Below, in pieces: positions 35,778 to 43,982 of a stretch of 64,000 nucleotides of DNA; positions within the stretch are counted from its first letter, which is position 1; the number at the start of each line of letters is the position of its first letter. This DNA comes from a bacterium (GTDB taxonomy: Bacteria > Verrucomicrobiota > Verrucomicrobiia > Limisphaerales > J093), in NCBI GenBank assembly GCA_021823625.1, contig JAKANS010000007.1, positions 1 through 64,000 on the forward strand, given 5' to 3'. The notes beneath the pieces were generated by a model. The model had not been told where the DNA came from. It was given only the letters and a program-made list of their open reading frames with translations, and made no database searches. A program made the position numbers and the translations under genes.

Positions 35778-37340
35778 ATGAGCAACCAAGACGCGCAAAT
35801 CTCAAGCGCACTACCTGGCTATATTACGGGCGCCACCCCGAACCCGGCGGCGAACCGCGCCCCGTGGTACAAGAACACCGCCCCGACTTACGCGGGCATC
35901 TTCCTCTGGTTCGTATTCTGGCAGGACGCCGTTCTTTCCAATGACAAGGGGGGCGGGCTTTCGCACGGCATTGGCATGGCCCTTTTGGGGTTGATCATCG
36001 CTGCGGTGATCTGCCATTTCCTCTTTTACCTCGTGCCCGGCATGTTGGGCATGAAGACCGGGCTGCCGCTGTACATTGTTGGCACTTCCACGTTCGGCGC
36101 CGCCGGGGGCTTCATTTTACCCGGCTTTTTGATGGGCTTGCTGCAATTCGGGTGGTTGGGTGTGAACGCGTACTTCTCCTCCCTGCTGCTGGCGCCAACC
36201 TTGCATGTGAAGGCGGAAATCTTGATGGTAATCTGGGGCGCGCTGGCGGCCTTCGTCGGTCTCAAAGGCATTCAGTATGTGGCGAAGGTGGCCACTTACC
36301 TGCCGCTGATTCCCATCGCCGTGCTGCTCATCATGCTGTTCAAAACTGTTGGCGGACTGGGAAGCTTCGATGCCCAGAAACTGGCGGATACCCACTCCGC
36401 CTTGGCCGGCTACGCCAACCCACCGCTGGCGGGTTTCAGCACGGAGGCGCTGATCAATGGCGGGGTGCTGGGCCTGTTGATCACTTACGTGGTCGGCTTT
36501 TTTGCCACCGCCGGGGCGGCGGGCGTGGACTTCGGCACCAACAGCCGCGACGCGCGGGACGTGCGGATGGGCGGTCTGGTGGGGGTGGCGCTGGCGATCG
36601 TGCTCACGGCGGGCATTTCCACGCTGATCGTGGCCGGCGCGCACGGCTCCAAGGAATACGGCCCGAAGATCGAGGCTGCCGCGGAAGCGGCGGTGGAAAA
36701 GGCCGTGCAAGCGATCGACGACAAGGCGCCGGAGTTGAAGAAGGCCGGCAAGACGGACGATGACATCGACAAAATGAAGGAAACCGCCCAAACCCAGGCC
36801 GCGTCCGAAGCCATGCTGCGGTCCACCAGCCTGCTCAGCGTGGTATTGGGCGAAAAGGCCGCGGGCATTTTGATGTTCCTGCTGGCGCTGGCCGCGTTCC
36901 CGCCGGCCTGCTTCTCGTCCTTCATCGCGGCGAACAGCTTCAAGACCACCTTGCCCAAAGTGAACCCGTTCATCTCGGTCGGCATCGGGGCGGCCGTCAG
37001 CATCATCCTCGCCGTGACCGGCACGGTGGCCAGCGCCATCGGGGTGTTCGTGATCATCGGTGCCTCGTTTGGCCCGATCTGCGGCGCGATGCTGGTCGAT
37101 TATTGGCTGGCCGGCAAAAAGTGGAGCGGCCCGCGCGCGGGCTTCAACCCCGCCGGCTGGATCGCGTGGGCCTTGGGCTTCTGCGTGGGCATTTTCAAGA
37201 CGCTCACCGGTTACGACATGCCGGCGGCGCCGGTCGCGGCGTTCGTCGTCGGCGCGGTCGTGTACTTCATCTGCATGAAGATCGGTTTGGCGTCGAAGGT
37301 CGTGCCGTTGCCGGCGGCGAACCAGCCGAGTAACGCCTGA
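35778..37340 (+). CDS. NCS1-family nucleobase:cation symporter-like permease
   Basis: A 520-residue inner-membrane protein with about 12 hydrophobic segments. N-terminal NRAPWYKNTAPTYAGIFLWFVFWQD and GTSTFGAAGGFILPGFLMGLLQFGWLGVNAYFSS match the substrate-site helices of the purine-cytosine permease (NCS1) family. A late helix block GASFGPICGAMLVDYWLAGKKW is also typical. Substrate is probably a purine, pyrimidine or related compound, with proton or sodium coupling. Unusually, residues ~287-352 form a hydrophilic, Lys/Glu/Asp-rich helical insert. The gene has its own terminator and no obvious metabolic partner nearby. Confidence 0.87.
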   Translation: MSNQDAQISSALPGYITGATPNPAANRAPWYKNTAPTYAGIFLWFVFWQDAVLSNDKGGGLSHGIGMALLGLIIAAVICHFLFYLVPGMLGMKTGLPLYIVGTSTFGAAGGFILPGFLMGLLQFGWLGVNAYFSSLLLAPTLHVKAEILMVIWGALAAFVGLKGIQYVAKVATYLPLIPIAVLLIMLFKTVGGLGSFDAQKLADTHSALAGYANPPLAGFSTEALINGGVLGLLITYVVGFFATAGAAGVDFGTNSRDARDVRMGGLVGVALAIVLTAGISTLIVAGAHGSKEYGPKIEAAAEAAVEKAVQAIDDKAPELKKAGKTDDDIDKMKETAQTQAASEAMLRSTSLLSVVLGEKAAGILMFLLALAAFPPACFSSFIAANSFKTTLPKVNPFISVGIGAAVSIILAVTGTVASAIGVFVIIGASFGPICGAMLVDYWLAGKKWSGPRAGFNPAGWIAWALGFCVGIFKTLTGYDMPAAPVAAFVVGAVVYFICMKIGLASKVVPLPAANQPSNA

Positions 37341-37363
37341 GTCAGCCAACCTCCCAGTTTCGC

Positions 37364-37393
37364 AAGGCGGCCCGCCCGGCCGCCTTTCTTTTT
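37364..37393 (+). terminator. Terminator between permease and methyltransferase genes
   Basis: AAGGCGGCC and GGCCGCCTT form a nine-base-pair stem with a CGCCC loop, followed by TCTTTTTCCC on the plus strand. It lies between convergent genes and may serve both. Confidence 0.85.
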
Positions 37394-37405
37394 CCCGTCG
37401 TTGCG

Positions 37406-38170
37406 CTACGAGTTCCGCCTGGCCACGACAAAGGCATTGAACATCGCGTAGCGGGTGGGCGTGAGGTTTAGCACGAAATCCACCAGTGGGTTCACGTACC
37501 GGTCGGTGCATTCGACTCGTTCCACCGTGCAGCCGGCGCGCTGCAGGAAGAACGCGATTTCCAGCCCGTTGGTCTTCACGATCGCGTCGTCGTCCGGCTG
37601 GAACGGTTCGCGGGCGATGGGTTCCATGCGGTCGAAGCGCACCGCGTCCGGCGCGGCCCGCATCTGCCGGCGCTTGGCCAGGACGCGGCGGAGGTTTCGC
37701 CATTTGTTGGCGAAGCCGCGCATCGTGGGATGGTAATCGCGCCAGCCCAGCGCGCGAAAAAAGTTTGGGCTCGAAATCAGCACCCGCCCGCCCGGCTCCG
37801 TCACGCGCACCAACTCAACGACGAACGCCTCCGGCGCTTCGACGTGTTCGAGTACGTTGAGTGCGCCCACACTCGCGAAATGCCGGTCCGGAAACGGCAA
37901 CTTCCGGCCGTCGTACAACTCACAGTTCAAGCCGAACTGCCGCGCCTTGGCGACGTTCGGCTCGGACACCTCGACGCCGTGCGCGGCGAAGCCGGCGTCC
38001 TGCAGGCGTTTCACCACCTGGCCGACGCCGCAGCCCACGTCCAAGACACGTGCGCCGGGGCGCTCCGGCTTGAGCGTGTCGGCGTACTTGGCGTAAAAGC
38101 CTTCGTCCCAGTTGGCGAGGAACTCGGCATACGCCTCGTTGTGACGATAATAAGATTCCTGGTGACCCAT
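37406..38170 (-). CDS. Class I SAM-dependent methyltransferase
   Basis: A 254-residue cytosolic protein. Motif I is VLDVGCGVGQVVKRL (residues ~43-57), the acidic end of strand 2 is in AHGVEVSE, and post-motif blocks are FASVGALNVLEHVEAPEAFV and EPGGRVLISSPNFFRALGWRDYHP. This is the Methyltransf_11/23 type common in cell-envelope and O-antigen loci. The late DYHPTMRGFANKWRNLRRVL stretch resembles sugar or lipid methyltransferases, but the substrate cannot be assigned. It converges with the permease gene and is not in an operon with the rfb cluster ~2.5 kb away. Confidence 0.87.
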   Translation of the reverse strand: MGHQESYYRHNEAYAEFLANWDEGFYAKYADTLKPERPGARVLDVGCGVGQVVKRLQDAGFAAHGVEVSEPNVAKARQFGLNCELYDGRKLPFPDRHFASVGALNVLEHVEAPEAFVVELVRVTEPGGRVLISSPNFFRALGWRDYHPTMRGFANKWRNLRRVLAKRRQMRAAPDAVRFDRMEPIAREPFQPDDDAIVKTNGLEIAFFLQRAGCTVERVECTDRYVNPLVDFVLNLTPTRYAMFNAFVVARRNS

Positions 38171-38253
38171 GCGCTTCGGCTCGGGAGCCTAGCAGCCCGC
38201 CTTTGGAAACGCCACCCGGCATACCTTGCCCCGCCAGAACGCCAAAGAAGCCG

Positions 38254-38281
38254 TTGACAGGGCGTCCGCTTTGGTTACCGT
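38254..38281 (+). promoter_or_regulatory. Candidate rpsT promoter
   Basis: A perfect -35 TTGACA is followed after 16 bases by TACCGT, a weak -10, 25 bases before the rpsT ATG. Visual call only. Confidence 0.45.
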
Positions 38282-38306
38282 TCCCGGCTCTTAGCGAGAT
38301 CAAGTT

Positions 38307-38570
38307 ATGCCGAACACCGCATCAGCCGAGCGACGCACGCGCAGCAGCGCCCGCCGGGCCGAACGCAACCAGAGCGCCAAGTCCCGCATCAAAACGCTCG
38401 AACGGAATTACCTTCAAGCCGTGACGGCGAAGGACAAGAGCACCGCGTCGGTGGCCTTGCGCGCCGTTTCTTCCGCTTTGGACAAGGCGGCCAAGACGCG
38501 CATCGTCCACCGCGCCACGGCCAACCGGAAGAAATCCCGGCTGGCGGTCAAGCTGGCGGCATTGGCGTAG
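38307..38570 (+). CDS. rpsT: 30S ribosomal protein S20
   Basis: An 87-residue, very basic all-helical protein: MPNTASAERRTRSSARRAERNQSAKSRIKTLERNYLQAV, with DKAAKTRIVHRATANRKKSRLAVKLAAL at the end. The I-H-x-x-x-A-x-x-x-K-S-R-L block is the S20 C-terminal signature, and length is normal. Single gene with a strong terminator directly after it. Confidence 0.96.
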   Translation: MPNTASAERRTRSSARRAERNQSAKSRIKTLERNYLQAVTAKDKSTASVALRAVSSALDKAAKTRIVHRATANRKKSRLAVKLAALA

Positions 38571-38592
38571 TTTCCTCCCGTTTTTTCTGAAG

Positions 38593-38620
38593 GGCGTCCC
38601 CATCGGACGCCTTTTTCTTT
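38593..38620 (+). terminator. rpsT terminator
   Basis: GGCGTCC and GGACGCC pair around CCATC, followed by TTTTTCTTTT. It begins 23 bases past the rpsT stop and is a classical intrinsic terminator. Confidence 0.88.
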
Positions 38621-38684
38621 TCCGGCGCGAAGCAGCCCCGCGGATCGTCACCAGGCGAATTCCCCGACACTTGGCGGCGCAACT

Positions 38685-40517
38685 TCACCGGCCTGCCCGC
38701 AGGCGCGCCACAGCGCGTTTGACCCCCCAACCGCTGCGCTCCAACGCGGCGGTGGCCAGGTTCGCGTCAGCCCCCGTCAGCGTCCGAACGATGCGGACCG
38801 CGCGGTCGCGCAACTTGGCGTTGGACGGCCGCACCTCCACCATCAGGTTCTCGACCACCTTGCCCAACCGCACCATCGCGAGCGTGGTCAGGAGGTTGAG
38901 CAGCAGTTTCGTGGCGGTGCCGGCCTTCAACCGCGTCGAGCCGGTCAGCACTTCAGGGCCGATCCGCGGGGCGAGCACAACGGCCGGCCGGGTGCCGCGC
39001 GGGAATCTCAAATTCGGGTTGAAGCAAAGCAAAACGGTCTTCGCGCCCACGTTTCGGGCCGCCTGGAACGCGCCCCAAACGAACGGGGTGCGACCGCTGG
39101 CCGCGATCCCGACGACGACGTCCCGTCGTGTGATGCCGCGAAATTCGAGGGCCTGCCGGCCCGCCTCGCCATCATCCTCGGCGCCTTCGAGCGAAGACCA
39201 CAAAGCCGGGTGGCCGCCGGCGACGATCCCTTGCACCATCTCGGGCGGCACGCTGAACGTCGGCGGGCATTCGCTCGCATCCAAAACCCCGAGCCGGCCG
39301 CTCGTGCCGGCACCGACATAGAACAGCCGCCCGCCACGGCGGAACGCGGCAACCACCAACCGGACCGCGCGTTCGATGTGGACCTGCTCGCGCCGCAAAG
39401 CGCGCGGCAGTCTGGCGTCTTCGCTCAACATGAGCCGGATCGCCTCGCCGAGCGGCATTCGGTCCAGGTGAGTGGAGCGCGGGTTGCGTTCCTCGGTTGG
39501 CGAAGGTGCGGTGGCGGCGGGGATGAGAATGTCCGCCGGTGGCGACGGCCCAACGACGCGGCGCGCCGGCTCCAACTTCCTGGCTAACGCGACCGCGCCC
39601 CAGACTCCGTCGCGCGGCAAAATCCGGAAAACCGCCTGCGGCCAGCGTGCCTGTAGCCGACGCTTCACCGCCGCCGCGAACCTTGGCTGGTGGCGAAACG
39701 TGCCGCCGGTGCCGAAAAACTCCACGCGAACGCCAATTTTGACCAGGCGCCCGGCGCAGGCCGCAGCGTGGGTAGCCAACGTGTCCGCCGCGTGCGCGAT
39801 GATCGTGGTGGCGAGCCGGTCGCCGGTCTGCGCCGCGGCGAAGACTTCAACCGCCAACGCCGCAATCTCGGCCTTGCTCGCGGCGTGTAGCCAGGTGACC
39901 AGGTCGTTCGGTTCGTTGAGTTGCAGTGCGCGCAGGCAGCGTTGTCCGAGCCGCGGCCACGCGCCGTTGCGATCGTACTCGCCGACCACCGTCCGCAACG
40001 CGCCAAGCGCAATGTCGTACCCGCTGCCCTGGTCGCCAAGCAAATGGCCCCAGCCCCCGACCTTCGCGGTCAGTCCGGCGGCGTTGCGACCGTAACAGCA
40101 CGAGCCGGTGCCGCTGATGACGATCACGCGGGCAGCAGGCGCGGGCGAAGCCGAGTCTTCCGCGGCGGCCAGGGCGGTTTCCAAGTCGTTGCCAACCCAG
40201 CAGGGCACGTCCGGCCAGGCAAGCGCAGCGGCGGCGCGGATGCGTTTTCGGTCGCTGGCTTCGCGGGCGCCGGCCAGGCCGACGCCGACGGCGCCGGGGT
40301 GCGGAAAGCGTTGCGCAATCTGCCGCAAGACCGCGCGCAGTTGGGCATCGGTGAGGAGCCGCAGGTTCGCCGGGCCGGTTTCGAAGCGATCGAGCGCGCG
40401 GTCGGTGGCATCGGCCAGCAGGGCCACGGTGCGGGTGCCGCCCGCCTCGATGCCGAGGACGGTTCGGGTCAAACTGGGGGCGGAAGCGGGCTTCCGGACG
40501 CGGATGGAGCCAACCAT
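38685..40517 (-). CDS. murQ: BadF/NagK-type sugar kinase fused to MurNAc-6-P etherase
   Basis: A 610-residue two-enzyme fusion. Residues ~18-310 are an ASKHA sugar kinase of the BadF/BadG or N-acetylglucosamine kinase type: phosphate loop VLGIEAGGTRTVALL, VIVISGTGSCCYGRN, GGWGHLLGDQGSGYDIA. Residues ~345-610 are MurQ: RRGGRLFYVGAGTSGRLGVLDASECPPTFSVPPEMVQGIVAGG, GEAGRQALEFRGITRRDVVVGIAASGRTPFVWGA, and LKAGTATKLLLNLLTTLAMVRLGKVVENLM. MurQ cleaves the lactyl ether of MurNAc-6-P to GlcNAc-6-P and D-lactate, so the kinase half probably phosphorylates MurNAc or GlcNAc from recycled cell wall. The gene stands alone. Confidence 0.93.
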   Translation of the reverse strand: MVGSIRVRKPASAPSLTRTVLGIEAGGTRTVALLADATDRALDRFETGPANLRLLTDAQLRAVLRQIAQRFPHPGAVGVGLAGAREASDRKRIRAAAALAWPDVPCWVGNDLETALAAAEDSASPAPAARVIVISGTGSCCYGRNAAGLTAKVGGWGHLLGDQGSGYDIALGALRTVVGEYDRNGAWPRLGQRCLRALQLNEPNDLVTWLHAASKAEIAALAVEVFAAAQTGDRLATTIIAHAADTLATHAAACAGRLVKIGVRVEFFGTGGTFRHQPRFAAAVKRRLQARWPQAVFRILPRDGVWGAVALARKLEPARRVVGPSPPADILIPAATAPSPTEERNPRSTHLDRMPLGEAIRLMLSEDARLPRALRREQVHIERAVRLVVAAFRRGGRLFYVGAGTSGRLGVLDASECPPTFSVPPEMVQGIVAGGHPALWSSLEGAEDDGEAGRQALEFRGITRRDVVVGIAASGRTPFVWGAFQAARNVGAKTVLLCFNPNLRFPRGTRPAVVLAPRIGPEVLTGSTRLKAGTATKLLLNLLTTLAMVRLGKVVENLMVEVRPSNAKLRDRAVRIVRTLTGADANLATAALERSGWGVKRAVARLRAGR

Positions 40518-40584
40518 CGCGGCTGAAATTGAGCCGTGACGGCACGCGCGTCAACGGCGCCGTCCGCGGCGATCGGGGTTGCGT

Positions 40585-40613
40585 TTGACACACATCCGGG
40601 TGCTTTGCAGACT
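40585..40613 (+). promoter_or_regulatory. Candidate promoter of the rfb operon
   Basis: TTGACA (perfect -35) and CAGACT (3/6 match to -10) are separated by 17 bases, ~28 bases upstream of the rfbF start. It would drive the whole nucleotide-sugar operon. Confidence 0.42.
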
Positions 40614-40641
40614 CCGCAGCGGCTCGCCCGCGAGCCGTCTT

Positions 40642-41415
40642 ATGCAAGTTGTCATTCTCTGTGGCGGTCAGGGAACCCGCCTCCGCGAGGAAACCGAGTT
40701 CCGCCCCAAGCCGATGGTTCCGGTGGGGGGGCGTCCGATTTTGTGGCACATCATGAAGTTCTACGCCACGCACGGGCACAAGGATTTCATCCTGTGTCTT
40801 GGCTACAAGGGCGAGATGATCAAGGACTATTTCCGCAACTACCAGTGGAACACCAGCGATGTCACGCTGCGGTTGGGGCGCCAACCCAAAACGACTTACC
40901 ATACCAGCCATGACGAGGAGGATTGGACGGTAACCTTGCTGGACACCGGTCAGACCACGCAAACCGGCGGGCGGCTCAAACGGGCGCTGCCGTACGTCCG
41001 CGAGAACACCTTCCTCCTCACGTACGGCGACGGCCTCACCGACAGCAACGTCAACGACTCCGTCGCGTTTCACCAGCGGCACGGCAAGATCGTCACCTTG
41101 ACGGCCGTTCGCCCGCCGGGTCGCTTCGGCGAACTGGCCCTGAAGGGTACGGCGGTCGTCGGCTTCCAGGAAAAACCGAGGCACCAATTCAGCTACATCA
41201 ACGGCGGGTTCTTCGTCCTGAACAAACAGGTGGGGGACTACATCGCCGGCGACGACATGCCCTTCGAGTTGGATCCACTGGTCCGGCTGGCGGCGGAAGG
41301 CCAGGTGGAAGCCTTCCAGCACGACCGGTTCTGGCAGTGCATGGACACGTACCGCGAAACGCAGCTCCTGAACGAACTCTGGACCTCCGGCCGCGCGCCG
41401 TGGAAGATTTGGTAA
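40642..41415 (+). CDS. rfbF: Glucose-1-phosphate cytidylyltransferase
   Basis: A 257-residue nucleotidyltransferase making CDP-glucose from CTP and glucose-1-phosphate. I start at MQVVILCGGQGTRLREETEFRPKPMVPVGGRPILWHIM; this places the signature L-C-G-G-x-G-T-R-L at residues ~6-14 and the K-P-M sugar-phosphate motif just after. Family-specific blocks include YATHGHKDFILCLGYKGEMIKDYF, LTYGDGLTDSNV (metal-binding) and SYINGGFFVLNKQV. It opens the cluster and commits carbon to the CDP-dideoxyhexose route with the next three genes. Confidence 0.96.
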   Translation: MQVVILCGGQGTRLREETEFRPKPMVPVGGRPILWHIMKFYATHGHKDFILCLGYKGEMIKDYFRNYQWNTSDVTLRLGRQPKTTYHTSHDEEDWTVTLLDTGQTTQTGGRLKRALPYVRENTFLLTYGDGLTDSNVNDSVAFHQRHGKIVTLTAVRPPGRFGELALKGTAVVGFQEKPRHQFSYINGGFFVLNKQVGDYIAGDDMPFELDPLVRLAAEGQVEAFQHDRFWQCMDTYRETQLLNELWTSGRAPWKIW

Positions 41416-41490
41416 GAGACAGACCGGTGGGAGCGGTGGCGACGCGGCTTTGAACTTGTCGCCTGTGCGCCCGTCCGCCATTTTTCGCGT

Positions 41491-42666
41491 GTGTCCTTGG
41501 AAAACGCCAGGCTGGCTGTTGACACCGAACCGTTTGCCGCGAGCTATCGCGGCCGGCGGGTCTTGGTGACCGGCCATACCGGCTTCAAAGGCGCCTGGCT
41601 CGCCGAATGGTTGCTCGCGCTCGGCGCGGAGGTGACCGGTCTCAGCCTCGATCCGACGACGAAACCGGCACTGTTCGACCAGCTCGGACTGGCCGGGCGA
41701 TTGCACGACCGGCGGGCTGATTTACGGGATGCCGGGGCGGTCCGCGAAGTGATCGCGCGGGCGCAACCGGACTACATTTTCCACCTGGCTGCCCAAGCCA
41801 TCGTGCGCGAATCCTACGAGCGGCCGGAAGACACCTTTGCCGTCAACGTCCAAGGCACCGCGAACCTGCTGGGAGCGTTGCGTGGTTGCGCGCGGCCGTG
41901 CGCCGTGGTGTGCGTCACCAGCGACAAGTGCTACGAGAACCGGGGCTGGGTCTTCGGCTACCGCGAGGAAGATCCGCTGGGCGGCCACGATCCGTACAGC
42001 GCCAGCAAGGGCGCAGCGGAAATCGTGATCGCCTCGATGCGCCGCTCGTTCTTCGCCGAAGGCCCCGTGCGGGTGGCAAGCGCGCGCGCGGGCAACGTGA
42101 TCGGCGGGGGCGATTGGGCCAAGGACCGCATCGTGCCCGACAGCGTGCGCGCCCTGGCTCGCGGCGAACCCATCCCGGTTCGCAACCCGCGGTCCACGCG
42201 ACCCTGGCAGCACGTCCTCGAGCCGTTGTCCGGGTACCTCTGGCTGGGCGCGTTGCTGCGACGACCCGAGCTCCGGTCGTTGAAGCCGGAAGCAATCGCC
42301 AGCGCGTTCAATTTCGGGCCCGACGCGGATGCGAACCGCACCGTGGGCGAGGTGGTGGGCGAGATTCTCCGACATTGGCCGGGACGCTGGGAGGACCGAA
42401 GCGATCCCCAAGCGCCGTACGAAGCCAGCTTGTTGCAGCTCGCCACCGACAAGGCCCGCGCCGTCCTGGGCTGGTCGCCGGTCTGGGGGTTCCGCGAAGC
42501 CGTGGCCGCCACCGTGAGTTGGTATCGCCGGGCCGAAACCAACCCCGCCGAGACGAACCTCCAAGATTTGACCGCCGGACAAATCGCGGCTTACACCGCC
42601 CAGGCCCGCACGCTCGGCTTGCCTTGGGCGCTCCCCGCGCGGGACACCGCCACCAAAACCCCATGA
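41491..42666 (+). CDS. rfbG: CDP-glucose 4,6-dehydratase
   Basis: A 391-residue extended short-chain dehydrogenase with a GTG start. The NAD loop is VLVTGHTGFKGAWL (G-x-x-G-x-x-G); the catalytic Tyr/Lys is in DPYSASKGAAE, and Thr/Asp/Lys in VVCVTSDKCYENRGWVFGYREEDPLGGHDPYS, the family-specific active-site loop. It converts CDP-glucose to CDP-4-keto-6-deoxyglucose. Its C-terminus is slightly longer than usual. The stop overlaps the next start (ATGA). Confidence 0.95.
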   Translation: MSLENARLAVDTEPFAASYRGRRVLVTGHTGFKGAWLAEWLLALGAEVTGLSLDPTTKPALFDQLGLAGRLHDRRADLRDAGAVREVIARAQPDYIFHLAAQAIVRESYERPEDTFAVNVQGTANLLGALRGCARPCAVVCVTSDKCYENRGWVFGYREEDPLGGHDPYSASKGAAEIVIASMRRSFFAEGPVRVASARAGNVIGGGDWAKDRIVPDSVRALARGEPIPVRNPRSTRPWQHVLEPLSGYLWLGALLRRPELRSLKPEAIASAFNFGPDADANRTVGEVVGEILRHWPGRWEDRSDPQAPYEASLLQLATDKARAVLGWSPVWGFREAVAATVSWYRRAETNPAETNLQDLTAGQIAAYTAQARTLGLPWALPARDTATKTP

Positions 42667-43982
42667 GCGACCGACGCACTTTACGCCGCCAGATTCTCGA
42701 TCTCGTTCGCGAATACCACGCCGCCGAACCGCGCCGGCCATTCCGCCCCGGCGAGGACGCCGTGCGCTATGCCGGGCGGTACTTCGACGCGAGCGAACTG
42801 GTTTCGCTGGTGGATTCCTCGCTGGATTTCTGGCTGACGGCCGGACGTTATGCCGAGGAATTCGAGGCCGGTTTGGCCGCTTACCTCGGCGTCGAGAACG
42901 CGATCCTGGTCAACTCCGGTTCGTCCGCGAACCTGGTCGCCTTTTCCACGCTGACCTCGCCGCGGCTGAAGGAACGGCAGGTCAAACCCGGCGACGAAGT
43001 CATCACCGTCGCGGCCGGTTTTCCCACCACGGTCAACCCCATCATCCAAAACCGCGCCGTGCCGGTGTTCGTGGACGTCGAACTCGGAACGTACGTGCCG
43101 GCGCTGGAAAAGATCGAGGCGGCTCGCGGTCCGAAGACGAAGGCGGTCATGATCGCGCACACGATGGGCGTGCCGTACGCGGTGCGGGAACTGCGCGCGT
43201 GGTGCGACCGGCACGGTTTGTGGCTCATCGAGGATAATTGCGATGCGCTGGGCAGCCGCTACAGCGGCCAGCTCACCGCCACGTTCGGCGACCTTGCCAC
43301 GTTCAGTTTCTATCCTGCGCACCACATCACGATGGGCGAAGGCGGAGCCGTCGTGGCCGCCAACGACGACCTGGCCCGGATCGCGCGCAGTTTCCGCGAC
43401 TGGGGTCGCGACTGCTACTGCGCCGGCGGCGAGAACAACACGTGCGGAAAGCGGTTTGGCCAGCAATTCGGCACCCTGCCCTTCGGCTACGACCACAAGT
43501 ACGTCTATTCGCACATCGGCTACAACCTGAAGGTCACGGACATGCAGGCGGCCATCGGCGTCGCCCAACTGGCCAAGGTGGAGGAGTTCGTCGCGGCGCG
43601 GAAACGCAATCACGCCGCCCTGGCCGCGGGGCTGAAGCAGCACGAGCCGCACCTGATCCTCCACACGGCGTCGGCGAAGGCCGATCCGTCGTGGTTCGGC
43701 TTCGTCATCACCGTGCGGCCGGAAGCGCCGTTCACCCGCGCCGACCTGGTCAACGCCTTGGAGACCGCGCGCATCGAGACGCGGAATCTGTTTTGCGGCA
43801 ACCTGCTCCGACACCCCGCCTACGCGGGGATCGAGCATCGCGTGGCTGGCCTGCTGACCAACAGCGACGTCATCACGACCAACACCTTCTTCATCGGCGT
43901 TTATCCGGGACTCACGGAGGAAATGATCCGGCACGTGCTGGGAACGGTCGATGGATTCATCGCCAGCAAGACTGCCCGATGA
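42663..43982 (+). CDS. rfbH: CDP-4-keto-6-deoxyglucose 3-dehydrase (E1)
   Basis: A 439-residue [2Fe-2S]/PMP enzyme that removes the C3 hydroxyl of CDP-4-keto-6-deoxyglucose together with an E3 reductase. It has the aminotransferase fold, but the PLP lysine is replaced by histidine in FYPAHHITMGEGG (His220/221), as in E1. The cluster ligands fit the E1 spacing exactly: Cys193 (EDNCDALGS), Cys251 and Cys253 (CYC), and Cys261 (TCGKRF), i.e. C-X57-C-X1-C-X7-C. All diagnostic features are therefore intact. It is coupled to rfbG and to the following reductase by ATGA overlaps. Confidence 0.97.
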   Translation: MSDRRTLRRQILDLVREYHAAEPRRPFRPGEDAVRYAGRYFDASELVSLVDSSLDFWLTAGRYAEEFEAGLAAYLGVENAILVNSGSSANLVAFSTLTSPRLKERQVKPGDEVITVAAGFPTTVNPIIQNRAVPVFVDVELGTYVPALEKIEAARGPKTKAVMIAHTMGVPYAVRELRAWCDRHGLWLIEDNCDALGSRYSGQLTATFGDLATFSFYPAHHITMGEGGAVVAANDDLARIARSFRDWGRDCYCAGGENNTCGKRFGQQFGTLPFGYDHKYVYSHIGYNLKVTDMQAAIGVAQLAKVEEFVAARKRNHAALAAGLKQHEPHLILHTASAKADPSWFGFVITVRPEAPFTRADLVNALETARIETRNLFCGNLLRHPAYAGIEHRVAGLLTNSDVITTNTFFIGVYPGLTEEMIRHVLGTVDGFIASKTAR

